DNA from: Gordionus sp. m RMFG-2023
Taxonomy: Eukaryota; Nematomorpha; Gordioida; Chordodea; Parachordodidae
Reading direction: 5' to 3'
Length of the DNA: 64,000 nucleotides
NCBI RefSeq assembly: GCF_954871325.1
Contig: NC_088776.1
Location: 48,564,569 to 48,628,568 of the forward strand
Position numbers and translations under genes: made by a program. Shown in pieces: positions 38,461-51,192 of this stretch. The notes below the pieces were generated by a model. That model saw only the letters and a program-made list of their open reading frames with translations. It ran no database searches and was not told where the DNA came from. Within the stretch, counting starts at the first letter, position 1. Each line of letters opens with the position of its first letter.

Positions 38461-39544
38461 GTTAAAATTTAAAAATAAAAATCGTCGTATTATATTATTG
38501 TATTATTTTTGTATTTATAGTATTATTTTGTATTCATATAACATTAATAATTTTTTAATAAAAATAGCAAAAAATTTCTATGAATGCTTAATTATTTGTT
38601 TTATTTTTAAAGAAATAGTGGCCCCCCCTAAGTAAGCAATTGGCCTCCCTAACGGAAAATTCCTGGCTACGGCCCTGCTACCTTACCAATTAGCACCTGC
38701 ACTGATGAAAGAAAGGTTTTTTTCAACTATAAAAAGGTTTAAAATCTATTTAAGAAATACAACCGGTGAAAAATGTTTAAATGGATTAGCCCTATTAAAT
38801 ATTTATAAGGAAATTATTCTAGATAAAAAATTGATTATAGATGAATTAACAAAATCTCAGAGAAAAGTAGACCTCTCTTTATAAATTCAAATCAAAAAAT
38901 TGCAATATGATTATATTAGTTTTAATATATAATATTTATAAACAAATTTTTTGGTAAAATGAATTCTTAGTTATAACTTTTATATAATTTTTGTAATAAC
39001 TCCCAGAGTAAATTTGTATGTTCTATATTTTTTTATATTTGAATGTATTAGTGTAATTTTTTTTATATTGAAGAATAAAGATCCATATTATGAATTATAT
39101 GATTGTATGATGGATAAGTTGTTTTTTTAATTTTATATTTGAAATTTTAAAAAAGAACTTTTTTTAAAAAAATTTTGGAAAATTATAATTATCCTCATCA
39201 TCTTTAATCTAGGCTTAAGAAATAAAAATATTTAAATATTTTATCAAGCTTAAGGTTAGATCTATCTTATATCCAAATATCAAATGAAAATAATGAATAT
39301 TACTGGAGATATATACATTTAAAATTGGGGTCTATTAAACCCCACCCGAGTACTAACGTCATTTTTTTCACCGGAGTATTGAAGGGTTAAATAAAGGAAT
39401 TTAATGCTAAAGCATTTTTACATAATAAATAAAATTTAAAATGAAATACTCTCTAAAATTTTGTTATATTCAAATATTTAAAATAATTTTAACATCTAAG
39501 ATATAAGAAATTGAATTGAGTGTTCATAAAAAATGGGAGATTTA

Positions 39545-39626
39545 GGGGGCGAAGCCTTCAAAAAATATTTTAAACCCCCATCTCACCCCCCCCCCCCCAT
39601 AAAAAATAATGGCTTCGCCACTGATT
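39545..39626. mobile_element. Orphan right end of a CAGTGGCG-type element
   Basis: Ends ...ATGGCTTCGCCACTG after runs of C. Read inward it begins CAGTGGCGAAGCCAT, the same terminus type as at 29873. A second GGGGGCGAAGCC lies at about 39546. No left partner is clear. Confidence 0.4.
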
Positions 39627-40908
39627 TATATAATGTAATATATTAGGAAATATATTTTTTTCTATATAAAATGTGATTTCTATAAACTAACATTTTAGAG
39701 TTAATTATATTTTAAAAATAACTAGCAACCAGCTACATGGCAATTTAGTGTATAAATTTTAATCAAAGGAATTTGATATCAATTTCTTAATACTTTATTT
39801 ATTTAATTTTTTATGCAATATCTCATACCTTATTTTCCAATTACATAAGTACATTTAAAATGACATCAAAATAAACAATTCAAAAAATTTATATTAAAAA
39901 ATACATACCTAAAAAATATGTATACTATATAAAATTTAAAAACATACTATTTTATTAATATTATTTTATTCTAACCTTATTATTAATAATAGAACAAATC
40001 TGGAATAGGAAAATTTATAAATACATGTGCATAAAGAAAATTAATTTTAAAATTATAATTTCTATCTTCTGTTTCAAAGCAGGGGGATTACCCGTTAGAT
40101 TGTTTATTATCTTTCCAATTATTTACCTAGTTATTTAAATTTTGATTAAACTTAAAGTAATTCATTCAATCCTTTACCACACCTTCAAAATAAATAAAAA
40201 TCAGTTTATTCCGATTTGTTTGATAGCCTACTCTATATAATTTACAATTAAGATAAAATGATTTTTAAAAAAGACTAGAGTTCTCTTATAGTCCAATATA
40301 GTGGTAAGCATTTTGGCACTTTTTTTTAAAATAAGTTTTTGAGTTATTTGTTGACAAACTTTAGTTTTTGATTACAATTCTTCTATGAAATTCTAAATTT
40401 TTGAATTTCAAGTTCTTGTTTGTATAAAATATGAAATTTTATTTTAAAAAAAGAAGAAACTTTGAAATTATAAATATTTCAAAACGTCACATTTTTTTTG
40501 AGCCATCTGGTAATATTGTTTAAAATTATTTTTTGAACTGGAATTCATAAAATCGCCACAAATTTAGAAACCGCAACCAGAACTTACTTTTTAAATTTTA
40601 GGAATCAGAACTATTTTTAAAAAGATTTTCACGAAACCAGAATCTTTTTTCGTCTTGGTTCTAAACTTTTTTAACAACGAAAAATTTGGATAACTATGAA
40701 TCCATTAGAGTTTGCAAATGATGATTTTATTGAATTTAAAATTTTATTATTCATAAATTACGATATCTAAAATTATTGTTAAAATAGTTAAAAAAACAAC
40801 CGATCATTACCAATACCCTAGACATGTTAAGAAGTAATTCATTAAAATCATATGAAAAAAATGAGACAGATCTAAGGGGACCCTAATGACGGATTTTACC
40901 TAGGCCAG

Positions 40909-40930
40909 GCAGATTTCCCTGGAAATCTGC
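40909..40930. repeat. Perfect 10-bp-arm palindrome
   Basis: GCAGATTTCC, CT, then GGAAATCTGC: ten paired bases with a two-base centre. It is followed by AGGTCC and preceded by AGGCCAG, and is probably a fragment of a TIR of the CTGCAGGTC-ended MITE type seen near 62.3 kb. Confidence 0.45.
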
Positions 40931-42808
40931 AGGTCCAATTTTTTAAGCATTCACTCTTCTGTACCCTTTTTTATATTTTTTTTCTCAGTTTTTTATACAT
41001 ATATATTTTTTTAATTCATTTTTAATATGCTTATTTGTTTTTTAACATATATTTTTTTTTATTTAGTTATATCCTAAAGTAAATAAAATATTTGAAATGT
41101 AAAAAAAATATCTAAAATATATTTTTGAATTTTAAATGTAACATTCAGTTCTTTAACAGATCTCTACTTGCAAAGTCTATGTTAAAATAATATAATCTAT
41201 TAAAATTTCCACGCCTTTTTGCCTTTTAAATTCAAAGAAAATATTATTTCCTTTTATATAAATATAAAACTCCACCAAAATAAATGCTAAGATTAATAAA
41301 TAGTTTAGAATAATTCTAAATTATTCTATCGAATATTATTATTTCTATTATAGTCGGAATGGATTATATAATTCAAATTCATAAAATTGGAATAATAAGA
41401 AGTTTATAGATTTAATCCAGATCAGAGTTTTTAAAAACAAATTATAAGCATATTTCAATGGCATATTTTTATGGTGTTATTGTTCTAATGGATGCCTTTA
41501 GTATATTAGAAAGTATAATGCTATTTAGGATAATTATAAATCTGATGAAATAAAAGAAAATTTTGCAATATTTTTCATAGTAACGATTTCAATCTTAAAA
41601 AAATAAGGCAACATAAAACCGCAACGGCGTTACTATTCTTCCAGAGTAACTCGTAATGTATTGACGTTATTTTTTGAGTAACGTCAATAGCTCTAGATAT
41701 ATAATAATAATTCTTTTTATTTTTTTTATAATAGGCTTTAAAAATAAAATGATATCTAAAAGTTTCAAAAAAAGTTTATCATTTAATATAAATGTATGTA
41801 TAAAAATATTTACCTTAAATAACCATGAAATATGCAATGAATATGACTAGTAATAAATTAATATAAAATCGACGCAGTTCTTAGGATTTGAATAACTCAT
41901 TTTAATTAATGTTCTTTTGGTATGTATATGCTTAAGTATTCCAAAAGAAGCACAATTTTTTCCCCTCTAATTTTAGAGCATATTATTTTAAATCAAGTTT
42001 CACTTCTGGCCATTTCCTATTTTTTTTAAATATCATTAATGCATATTACTTTTTATTTTCTATATTTATTTCGATTACATATTAAATATCTAAATTAAAT
42101 ATTATTTGTTTGTCCTTACTTGTCCTATTACTAATATATTTTTTATTTTTCAAATAATATCATTATAAATAAACAAAATGGGCTATCATTTTATATATAT
42201 ATATATATTGACAATTGGCATATTATATTTGATGGTATATAAATACTTTATAGTACAAATATATTATGGAATTAATAGCCCATTTTTTCGGATATTTAAA
42301 TTAAAATAGGATATTTGCTTCTTTTTTTCATTTTTTTTTCTAAGATAAATATATTCTTGATACTCTTTCTATACTAAATTTTTTATAAATATCATATTTT
42401 AAATGATTCTAAAATCTCAAGGTAAAAATTCTTTTTATGTACGAATACGAATTAATATTTATAAAATTTAGTATAATTACTATCATGGTGGCTAATGTAC
42501 AAATTTTATAAAATATCAAGAGAAATAATTTATTTTTTTAATAGGATGTTATAATTTAAATCTTTTATAGGTCTTTATAATAAGGTTTTCTATTCATAAC
42601 ACTCAAAAATAGCGAACAAATCATACAAAACATTACTCAGTCCTCTTTACAGATATTAGAAAAACTTCTAAAGTAATTCATATACAATCTATATACAATC
42701 AACTATTCAAAGTGGCGACTATGTTATAAAACAAAAATTTCGCTTGTAATGATCACCCAAAAAAATATATATTTAGTAAATAATGTGGAATAATTTAGAG
42801 AAAAAATA

Positions 42809-45800
42809 ATGATAAGGAAAAGAAGAAAAATATTATTCTTTAACTATAAAATATTTTATATTATATTATTTTTGATGCTGACTATAATTGTATTCGAATA
42901 TCAATATTCAATGAGGCAGAACACTTTTATTCAAGTTCAATTGTTTATTAAACCTAGTAGAAATATCAAAGATTCGATAAATTATATATATGAAGATATA
43001 GCTTTTGATGAAAAAAATTACGTAGATAATTTGAATGGCAATCGCAAAACCCCTTTACTAAAATATTGGCAAACTCTTAGCAGCAACAATGGTAAATCAA
43101 CAATAACTAAATCTTTTGTTTCTTCTGAAACTAATAATAATTCGCTAACACTCACAAATATTATATCATCTAGGTTTTACAGTAACGAACAAATAATATC
43201 TGATTTAGATTACAGCGAAGAGTTCATAAAAAAATTTGATTTTTTACAAAAGCCCTATATGAAAGATTATTGTTTATCCAAAAATGATTTCCACATATTA
43301 ATCATAGCTAATTCACTATTGCCGTCCCTGACGGCTCAATTAATTGAAACTTTTAATCATTTACATATAGTATATACAGTTATATATGGGGAAAATTTAT
43401 CAAAATATGATACAAGTTCAGAGAATCATATTAAGACAAACATCGTGAAATTGGCCACTTTTTTAAAACAATTTGTCGTGATGCAGAAAATATGCTTCGA
43501 TGTTATTGTGATTGAGGACGTTGAACTATATCTAAATATAATTCAAGAACTTAATAATTCAAACTTGAATATTACCCAAAATGTTCAGAAAATTGTGGAA
43601 TACCTTAACCTATATTTTACTTTATTGAATACCCAATTTATAGTTTTCCCTGTGTTTAAAGATGCTAAAGTTTTCAAAGTAAATTTATTTCCATTGTTTT
43701 TTTAAGGTATACTACTCCTTTCTATTAATTTTAGTCTCAGGCAATATTTTGCCACCATTTTAGGCCCAATCAAATAGCCAAATTTTATTTAAATCCGAGA
43801 TCCACTGTGCTCCACCTAATTAAAAATTCCAATATGGAACATAATACAAAGACCAAAAATTTGATTTATTCTGAGATATTCGACGAAAAGCTTCATTTGC
43901 AAGGCTTACTGCTCGCGAACGAAATGTCATCGTGGGATTATGAAACGGTATTGTATTCAAATTTATCCTCACAGGCATTTAATAAAAATAATAAATCACG
44001 ACTTAAATTTAAACAATTGATCAATAAAATTGGGAAAAAATCTATATCTATCGTTATTTACAAAACAAGCATACGAACGAATTCAACAACAAATTTATCA
44101 AATAATAGTGTACTCGATCGTCAGACCATATATTTTGGAAGCGATTTAAAATTGTGGCCTTTACAGATTATTTTTTATGATTGTTTGCTTGTATTGTTAA
44201 AAAATGTATGTAACAATAACGTTAAACGAAATAAAATGGAACGACTATTGGATAAGAATAGATATTTGGCTATAGATATTGATGACATATTTGTTGGAAA
44301 AGTAAATCCTACAGTGAAGGATATTGAAGTAAACCTTAAAAAAATCTCATGAGGCATTTAATTAAATGTATATTTGATAATGGATACAACTTAATGTTCA
44401 ATTATAAATATTGAAAAGAATAGTCTAATACTAGTCAGGGTTTTCAATTAAAAAATAATAATTATATTAATATAATAAAAAGTTTTAAATAAATTTTAAA
44501 CGCCGTGCATTCGCCATAAAATAAAAATCGACGACGAGCCTCTCTCAACCAGCGGCTTTTCTAGCGTATGGAAAATTGTCCATGCGACATTATATGGTGG
44601 CGCAAGGGTCAAGTAGTAATTAACTCAATATATTTTCTTAATAACTATAAATAAATTTTGGTTTCAAGAACTACACTTGGAGATATTAACATTTACCTTT
44701 GACCAAGAGCATACTAACATGTATTTTACCATATAAGGTATTAGTGGTTAACTTATTAAATAAACTTTTCATTAAAAATGACCTGTTATTTATTTTTAGT
44801 GCTTAGGAAATCAATTTTTAGTTGTTATTTTTAATTTTATTGACTTTAACTAAAAAGAACATTAGGCATGCTCAAATTAAGTTATTGCGCACTGTTGCTT
44901 TTCCTAAAAAGAGAAGTCTAGTCGGTTTTACAAGAATTAATAATAATTTGTCATATTTATGTTATTATTTCTTTCTAGGGGCATATTATTTTATTTTTTT
45001 AAATGTTATTTTATTGGGTATTTTTTAACAACCCTGGTTATGATTGGCTATTTTTTTACACATATTTTTTTTATGTAAAAATTGATATTAAAATAATTAT
45101 AAAATATAAATAAATTTTTGATAATTTTATCGAAGATAGAATATAATTTTTTTTTTTTATATATATTGCAAATTCTTTTTTCCGTTCAATTGTTTCTTTA
45201 TTAAAGTAAATATAACTAATATAATGTATTATAAAAACATGAAAAGAATATAACTATATTTTTGAAGACAAAATTAATAAAAGCGATAAATATAAAATTA
45301 TAATTAAGGAGAAAAAAAGGATAAAAAGGCATTATTTTGTATTTCAGGAATGGGTTTGACCTTTAAACCTGTTTTAAGATATTTTTACATTTTATATTCA
45401 TCATTTTTTTTACATGCGTAATGAATTCCAGTGATAATTACTTTATAAAAATTTAACAAATCTAATGTGTTTAATATTTGATTTTCATATTATTGATATA
45501 ATATAACCTTCCTACTATTAAACTATATAAATAAATTTAAGAGACACATCTAGCTCAATTATTATATCGAAAGATATCTAAAATTAAAGAGAATGCATTT
45601 TGCCCAAAATGCTCCATTTTTTCGATCTTTAGAGGCTCATATTTAAGCAGATATTTAGAGTTGGAGGCTAAAATTTTATTTTTTTCTTAGTTATAATAAA
45701 TGTAAATCTTAGTAAAATTTTAGAAAAACCCGTAGATGGCGGGTTGAAACTCATGGTGAATTTGTCATGGAATTCGCCATATATATTCTTATAATAATAG

Positions 45801-48800
45801 GAAGTTTATATTTGATTTAATAATATAAAAATATTTATAAAGAATTCCAAAAAATATCAATATATATAAAAATAAATTAATTCTGTAAAAAATTAAACCA
45901 ATCATAAAAACATCCAATCCCTTATTAATGTTCAAAAATACCTAAAATAATATTATTAAAAAAAATATGTCCCTCGAAAGAACTGCATATCCACCTATGA
46001 AACAAAATTTTTCGTTTTATTTTAAATCCAAAATTCCTCATTTATAATATTCTGTTTATCTATTTTAACCTATTATATTGTTAGTAAATTAGAAAGAAAA
46101 AACTAACTTTTCAATAATTGTTATATATTATTAAATATATTTATTAATTTTATTTTTAAAGGCAATAATGAGATTTCAAAAGAGAATACAAACAATGATA
46201 CCTAATTTCAATTTGAATCTCGGATTTTCTGGAGAGCTTTATAATAAAACTAACAGAACATATCAGAAGGGTTATGAATTTCTACTGAGTATATAATATA
46301 AAATAATACATGATAAATTCTTAAATTTCTGCAGATAATAGTAAAATATTTAATTGGTTTTCACACGAGTATCAACATCAACCATTTCACCTGACTAATA
46401 ATATCACCAATTTTAACATCAACATGGAGAAAAACAAGCTTTTCTCTAAAGTTATTAAAAATTAATTTTGTCACTCAGAATAATAATTAGTTTATTCAAT
46501 ACCTATAATAGGTATTTTAAATTCTTTATAGAAGAATTGTTCATAACTGAAGACATCATTATTAATATATTAGGGATGAACTGTGACATAATTTTTAATT
46601 TTACAAGTTCCGATGATTTGAATTATTTAAATATTATTTTAAGGATTTGGAATCTAGGAATAAGATAAGAGAACCTTTTTATTAAAAAAAAATTAATCAA
46701 TAGTTCTAAAAATTTAATTTAATAATTTGAAAAAAATTTAACCACATTTAATAATTGGTTTATGTGATTAAAAAAAATATATAAGAGACAATGTATATTT
46801 CTCAACTGATTTATATTCTTCTAGTTTTAAATAGCCCCAACTCGGGTTTTTAATTTTTATTTTTAAGCCCGGCTCGGGTTTTAAAGGTCATCTCCTTGTA
46901 GAGACTTGGTCTGTAGGTTAATGTATATAACCTATGGGTAATTATTTTTCCCAATAAACCATACCATATTATTTTATGCGCTATATATAGTATATATTAT
47001 TTAGATTCATAAATTAAAAATGGCTGATGAGTACGCAGTAGCACCAAAACATTCAGGGGTATATCCAATTCAACCCTTATTGTATGAGACTTGGAAAAAA
47101 ATATTCAATATAAGTGTGACTAGCACCACAATGTATCCACATATGTACCCGAGAGGGATCAGAAGAGGATTTATACATAACAATATATCCGTAAAAATAT
47201 ATATACATTTATTTAAGATATATTATAAAATAATGGAGAGTTTATAGATAATAAGACAAATATTATTAAAAGATAACTGGCTTAAAATAAAATAAATCTC
47301 CATATTTTATTTTATCAATAAGCCACCTTAACTATAATAAATTATTAATTGAGAATTTGAGTGCTCTATATGACAATCAATTTTTTAAATAAAAAGATAT
47401 TCGCAATCGGTTTGAACTATAAGTCTCATGACAGTTTTAACAAACAATTTTGAATAGGTTCTGCCAAGACAAGATTTAGCACTTTTCGCACATCAAAGTC
47501 AAATTAAACAAATACCGAATTTCCAAAAATATTTTAACAACCATATCCATGGGGGGCATATACTTAAAAATTTATTGTATAATAAAGTATAAAATTAAGT
47601 TTTTTTTGTGTCATTTTAAAAAATATATTTTTAGGTCAATATATTTATGACCCATATTCCAAATTATTGTTTTGACCATTTAGCTGTCAAAGTTTTTGAG
47701 GAGGCTTTGGATTTTATTTTATCGAAAACTAATATTATCTTTAAATCTGCCGCACCGATTAAACTTGCTCAAATATACTTCAAATTTTACCCCAAACATG
47801 AAACTCCAATTTGGACGGTAGGTATTTTTATTCTTCAAATTTACATTTAATCTTGGCATTAATCATTTTGGTAATTTTAAAAATTTATATTTATATTTCT
47901 TAATTATCTTCTGATTTATCGGGGGGCGGAACAGAATCCATGTCATGACACAGAGATAAGAAATTTATGGTATCGTTCGATAGATTGCTATAGATTTCCC
48001 AAGATCCTGATCATAGGCCCACAAAAGACCGGTATTATGATTTAACAAATCTAAATATAATTCCTTTTGATAGTATCAAATGTGGATACACTTACCAGAG
48101 ATACAAATGGCACGGCCCGGTCAGGGTTTGTAAAATTGACACGGCACAGATTATTTTTTTCAGCCCGCCCAGAGTATATAAAAATATTTTTTATGGCTAG
48201 TGTATTTAGAAAGAAAAAAAATTCGGCCAAGAAAAAAATATATACCAATTTTACCGTTTTTTTAAGCTAATATGCAATAATTTAATATATAATACCTTTA
48301 ATATCTACTTTATTCTAAAGTGAAGATTATTTTTCATATAAAACAAAAGAAAGAATAGTACATTCGTGTTCATTTTTGGCGAAATCAATTTTATTTTGTA
48401 ATGTATGTGTTTGATCGACTAAAAATAAAAATTATAATAATTAAATTTGAGAAGTGAATAAATGTGATATATCATTCTATAATATAATATTTAATTATAT
48501 TATATCTCATAATAGTCGAGTTTTAAAAAGATCGCCTCGGAGAGGGCTTATTAAAAAAAATGCCCAGTCCTAGTTTATTTAAATATACGAGCTCGCATAC
48601 TCGGGTCGGGCTTTGGTCAGGGGCCTGCTGATCTCCGAATTACATGATTAACATACCATACATACGTCATTATAATATTATAGAATAACTAGTTTGGATA
48701 AAATATATTTTTTCAAGGTACCACGGCTCTGTTATGGTTTTTAAATATGAATCCGAACTTCGCATCGAATAAAATGACAGAATATTTCGAAGAAACCCAA

Positions 48801-50030
48801 TTTTTTTCTAGTCAAAATTATTTAAAAGGCATCGATTGGTATAAACATAAAAGCTCTCTAACCAATGTTAATTTAATTTGTAAATTTAGGTATCTAGATT
48901 TGTATGAGCCAATTCTTCGTAATGTCACTAGCAACATATCAATGAATTCGGAAATTGTTTACATGGATAAATCTGCCACATATTTTGATAGTGCATTAGC
49001 ACCCATGAGAGTCAAAAATCTTGTCCCCGAATCACTGTTATTTATTGTCCTATTAGATCCCATTGATAGAGCCTATTCTTGGTACCAAGTATGATGTCGT
49101 TGTTCAATATATAATATTGATTAACATTAGCATATGAGATATCACATGGATGAAACGGCTATCAAATATGATTTCAAAACTATAATTTCAATGGAGAAAA
49201 ATCGCAGTCAAAATTTAACCGATGAACAAGATGCTTTGATTTCTAAATTGAAACATAGGTGTCTAGATCCAGGAAAATATGTTAAATATATCAATAGCTG
49301 GTTGCAATATTTTTCCCCCAAACAAGTGCAAAACAATTTTTTTCTTCATCTAATATTTATTTTATCTTTTAATAATGAATGATATTTTATTTGATAAATA
49401 AAAATAAGATTATTTTTATTATAAAAATAAGATTATTTTTATTGATGGTGACAATTTAAAAAAAAATGCCCCACTCGAAATGATGCGACTACAGAATATC
49501 TTACCTTCTATCATTGTAAACTATGATCAAGTATTGAAGTGAATTCTTTTTTTTTTAAATGGTTAATACATTAATATAAAATTTTTTTCAATTGCACATT
49601 TCAAATCGAGAATAAATGAAATATAGCCTATAATTTCATGAAAATTGTTCCATTATATTTATTTTTAAAAAAATAATTACAATATAAAGTCTTTAACTAT
49701 CTTTTTCCAGCGAGTCACAGCCAAAAATGATAATTAAAATACATATTTTATTTTAGATACGATCCAGACAAGAGATTTTATTGCCAAATTGCAAAAAATA
49801 ACAGAACAATATGTATGCCCAAAAGTAAAGGTAGACGGTATGTTGAGTTAGATGATGAAATGAGAGAAAAATTGAAGATATATTACAAGTTTAATTATAT
49901 AATTACAAAATAATGTATTAAATCATTCAACATTTTTTTCTTTAGTCCCTACAACAAAGAGCTGAAAAGATTAATGGCATCAATCGATTTTAAAAATAAA
50001 ATAACTCCGGATTGGCTAAAAGCTACTTAG
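42809..50030 (+). CDS. Heparan sulfate N-deacetylase/N-sulfotransferase-like gene, copy 2 (complete)
   Basis: Exons: 42809-43678, 43741-44328, 46162-46288, 46335-46450, 47005-47190, 47458-47586, 47635-47817, 47935-48031, 48718-48838, 48890-49088, 49131-49325, 49432-49538, 49757-49888, 49946-50030 (stop TAG). Total 3135 nt, 1044 residues, all phases matching; fly sulfateless is of similar length. The N-terminus has a basic MIRKRRK start and one membrane segment (about residues 12-28), as for a Golgi type II protein. The deacetylase domain includes [11 protein letters not shown] (about residue 469), [18 protein letters not shown] with the conserved His pair, and [13 protein letters not shown]. 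The sulfotransferase has GPQKTGTTA (Lys about 764), [27 protein letters not shown] and RFYC...ICMPKSKGR. The 51-nt intron at 48839-48889 has no stop and is divisible by three. It is tandem with the 1-8623 gene, about half identical over the shared part. Confidence 0.94.
44329..46161 (+). other. Large intron of NDST copy 2
   Basis: 1.83 kb, mostly AT-rich. A GC-richer scrap at 44500-44610 (CAGCGGCTTTTCTAGCG, GGTGGCGCAAGGG) looks like transposon debris. A palindrome GCATTTTGCCCAAAATGC lies at about 45593. No nested gene recognised. Confidence 0.5.
48032..48717 (+). other. Intron of NDST copy 2 with a MITE scrap
   Basis: 686 nt. The part at about 48540-48645 has GGGTCGGGC and GGGGCCTGCTGATCTCCG, resembling the GGGC-rich subterminal and CTGCAGGTCTCTG terminal sequence of MITEs elsewhere in the window. 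No coding signal. Confidence 0.45.
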
Positions 50031-50861
50031 GCACTATTCATAATTCGGTATTAAAAGGCAACTGATATTGTCTCATCATTAAAGCTCTTCATATACAGCC
50101 GATTAATGTAATTGGCATTTTATAGAGAATCTACATATAACAATTCGTATGACATCCTAATGAATATAAACGTTAAAATTCTAAAATTTAGCAATCATTT
50201 GAAATATAAATGCGTAAACGATTTTATAGATAACTATGATGATAATACTATTTCAAAAAAAATAATTATTTATTGCTTTTGTTATTTAACTCTAATAAAA
50301 TATTTTTCTAAAAAGAAGATTCAGAGCTATGACCTACTTCTAAGGTTTAGGTTTGGGTTCAGTAAATCTCTGAACTTCGTTCGGGTTCGATGTCCAATGG
50401 ATACACACGAATTTGAAAATTGTGAAATTTAGTTAACTATGAATTCGCCCGAAACTAATATATCTGAATATAACCCCATCAGGCTTTGGGCCCATATATA
50501 GATTCATTTTATTTTAACCAAGTTTAAATTATATTTCAGTATGGGATTATTTACCGACAAGAGAATTACGTAACAAAAGTCGAATATTTTATAGGATTAT
50601 AACTTAATAGTCAATGATGGTTTAGGCATAATATTTTGTGAGTGATCAAGTGGAGATATAGTGTGAAAATGAAATGTCAAACGAAATATTGTCCTAAAAT
50701 GAATTAGAAAATATAAATACATATTGATAAAATGTGGAATAAAAAAAAAGAAACAAACTTTGATAGTTCATCGCTCTTAAAATATGGCTCTATAACTTTG
50801 TTTTGTCTAATTTTATAAATAATCTAGTTTTAAAAATAGTTCGAGTGGGACCTTTTCTTGA

Positions 50862-51192
50862 CAGGCGCGTGACCAAGGGGGGATTTATCATCCCCTTATA
50901 GCAAATTTGCCATATCATTTTAAAATTTCCCCTACACACACCCCCTCTAGGCAAAAAAATGTATACAATATATCAAGAAGAATTTGAAAGAAAAATTAGT
51001 AAAAGTTTAACTTTTTAAAATAACAACGATAATTCAAAATTTTTAGAAAAATAAGTGAAAATTCAAAAATTATTTGTATAAAAATATAATTTAGACAAAT
51101 GCCTACAATAATTTGAAAGACCTCCAATAAAATTTATGACGAAAACCCCTGCCTAATAGTGCCCCATATATGAAAACCTTGGATATGCCTAT
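50862..51192. mobile_element. Short interspersed repeat, family 2, copy A
   Basis: Homologous to 53937-54312. Shared words in order are TAGCAAATTTGCC, AAAATGTATACAATATA, AATTCAAAA(C/T)TTTTAGAAAAA, CCTACAATAA, CTAATAGTGCCCC and GGATA(T/C)GCCTATGTCT. The ends are a weak inverted repeat (left CAGGCGCGTGACCAAGG, right read inward CATAGGCATATCCAAGG). Confidence 0.6.

Larger units (their letters stand above)
36046..38677 (+). mobile_element. hAT transposon (TTF/ZMYM1-like), copy 2, nested in another hAT
   Basis: 2632 bp, ends CAGGGCCGTAGCCACG and ...GGCTACGGCCCTG. The target duplication CTACCTTA is exact at 36038-36045 and 38678-38685. It is about 1 kb shorter than copy 1, lacking most of the N-terminal zinc-finger region. 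It shares the core, and carries a partial copy of palindromic MITE family 1 at 36595. Copies 1 and 2 are diverged, so neither is a recent product of the other. Confidence 0.93.
33943..38885 (+). mobile_element. hAT transposon remnant, second family, interrupted by another hAT
   Basis: Starts at CAGGGTTGCCATGTCTC. Transposase pieces on the plus strand include FCADNASVNFGQN (about 34735), LHSSCKKAMNVLSVDVEIIV and KWSDLEWCELLRYIPIRWLS (34824-35108), and FYADDLVGSYDNLFCDVGFW (about 35870). Then comes DSLPNINTYLTTL at 36008-36045, where the hAT at 36046-38677 cuts in. The dimerisation domain continues on the other side (38690-38840) with KERFFSTIKRFKIYLRNTTG and LNGLALLNIYKEI. Several stops and frameshifts are present. 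The stretch 34105-34255 instead resembles the 5' part of the other hAT family, so a further fragment may lie inside. No right-hand terminal repeat was found. Confidence 0.75.
38886..42808. other. Intergenic AT-rich DNA upstream of NDST copy 2
   Basis: About 3.9 kb without coding signal. It holds the orphan MITE end at 39545-39626, a perfect palindrome at 40909-40930, a TAACG-type stretch at 41620-41690 and an AT microsatellite at 42197-42211. The promoter of NDST copy 2 should lie at its right end, but nothing specific can be recognised. Confidence 0.5.

Noticed and set aside
47020-47247. Separate small gene starting at the ATG at 47020
   Set aside because: [13 protein letters not shown] is internal NDST sequence; this is an exon (47005-47190) read on into the intron.
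50112-50432. 106-codon plus-strand open frame after NDST copy 2
   Set aside because: Low-complexity composition, no homology recognised, and it ends in repeat-like GGTTCGGGTTCG sequence.
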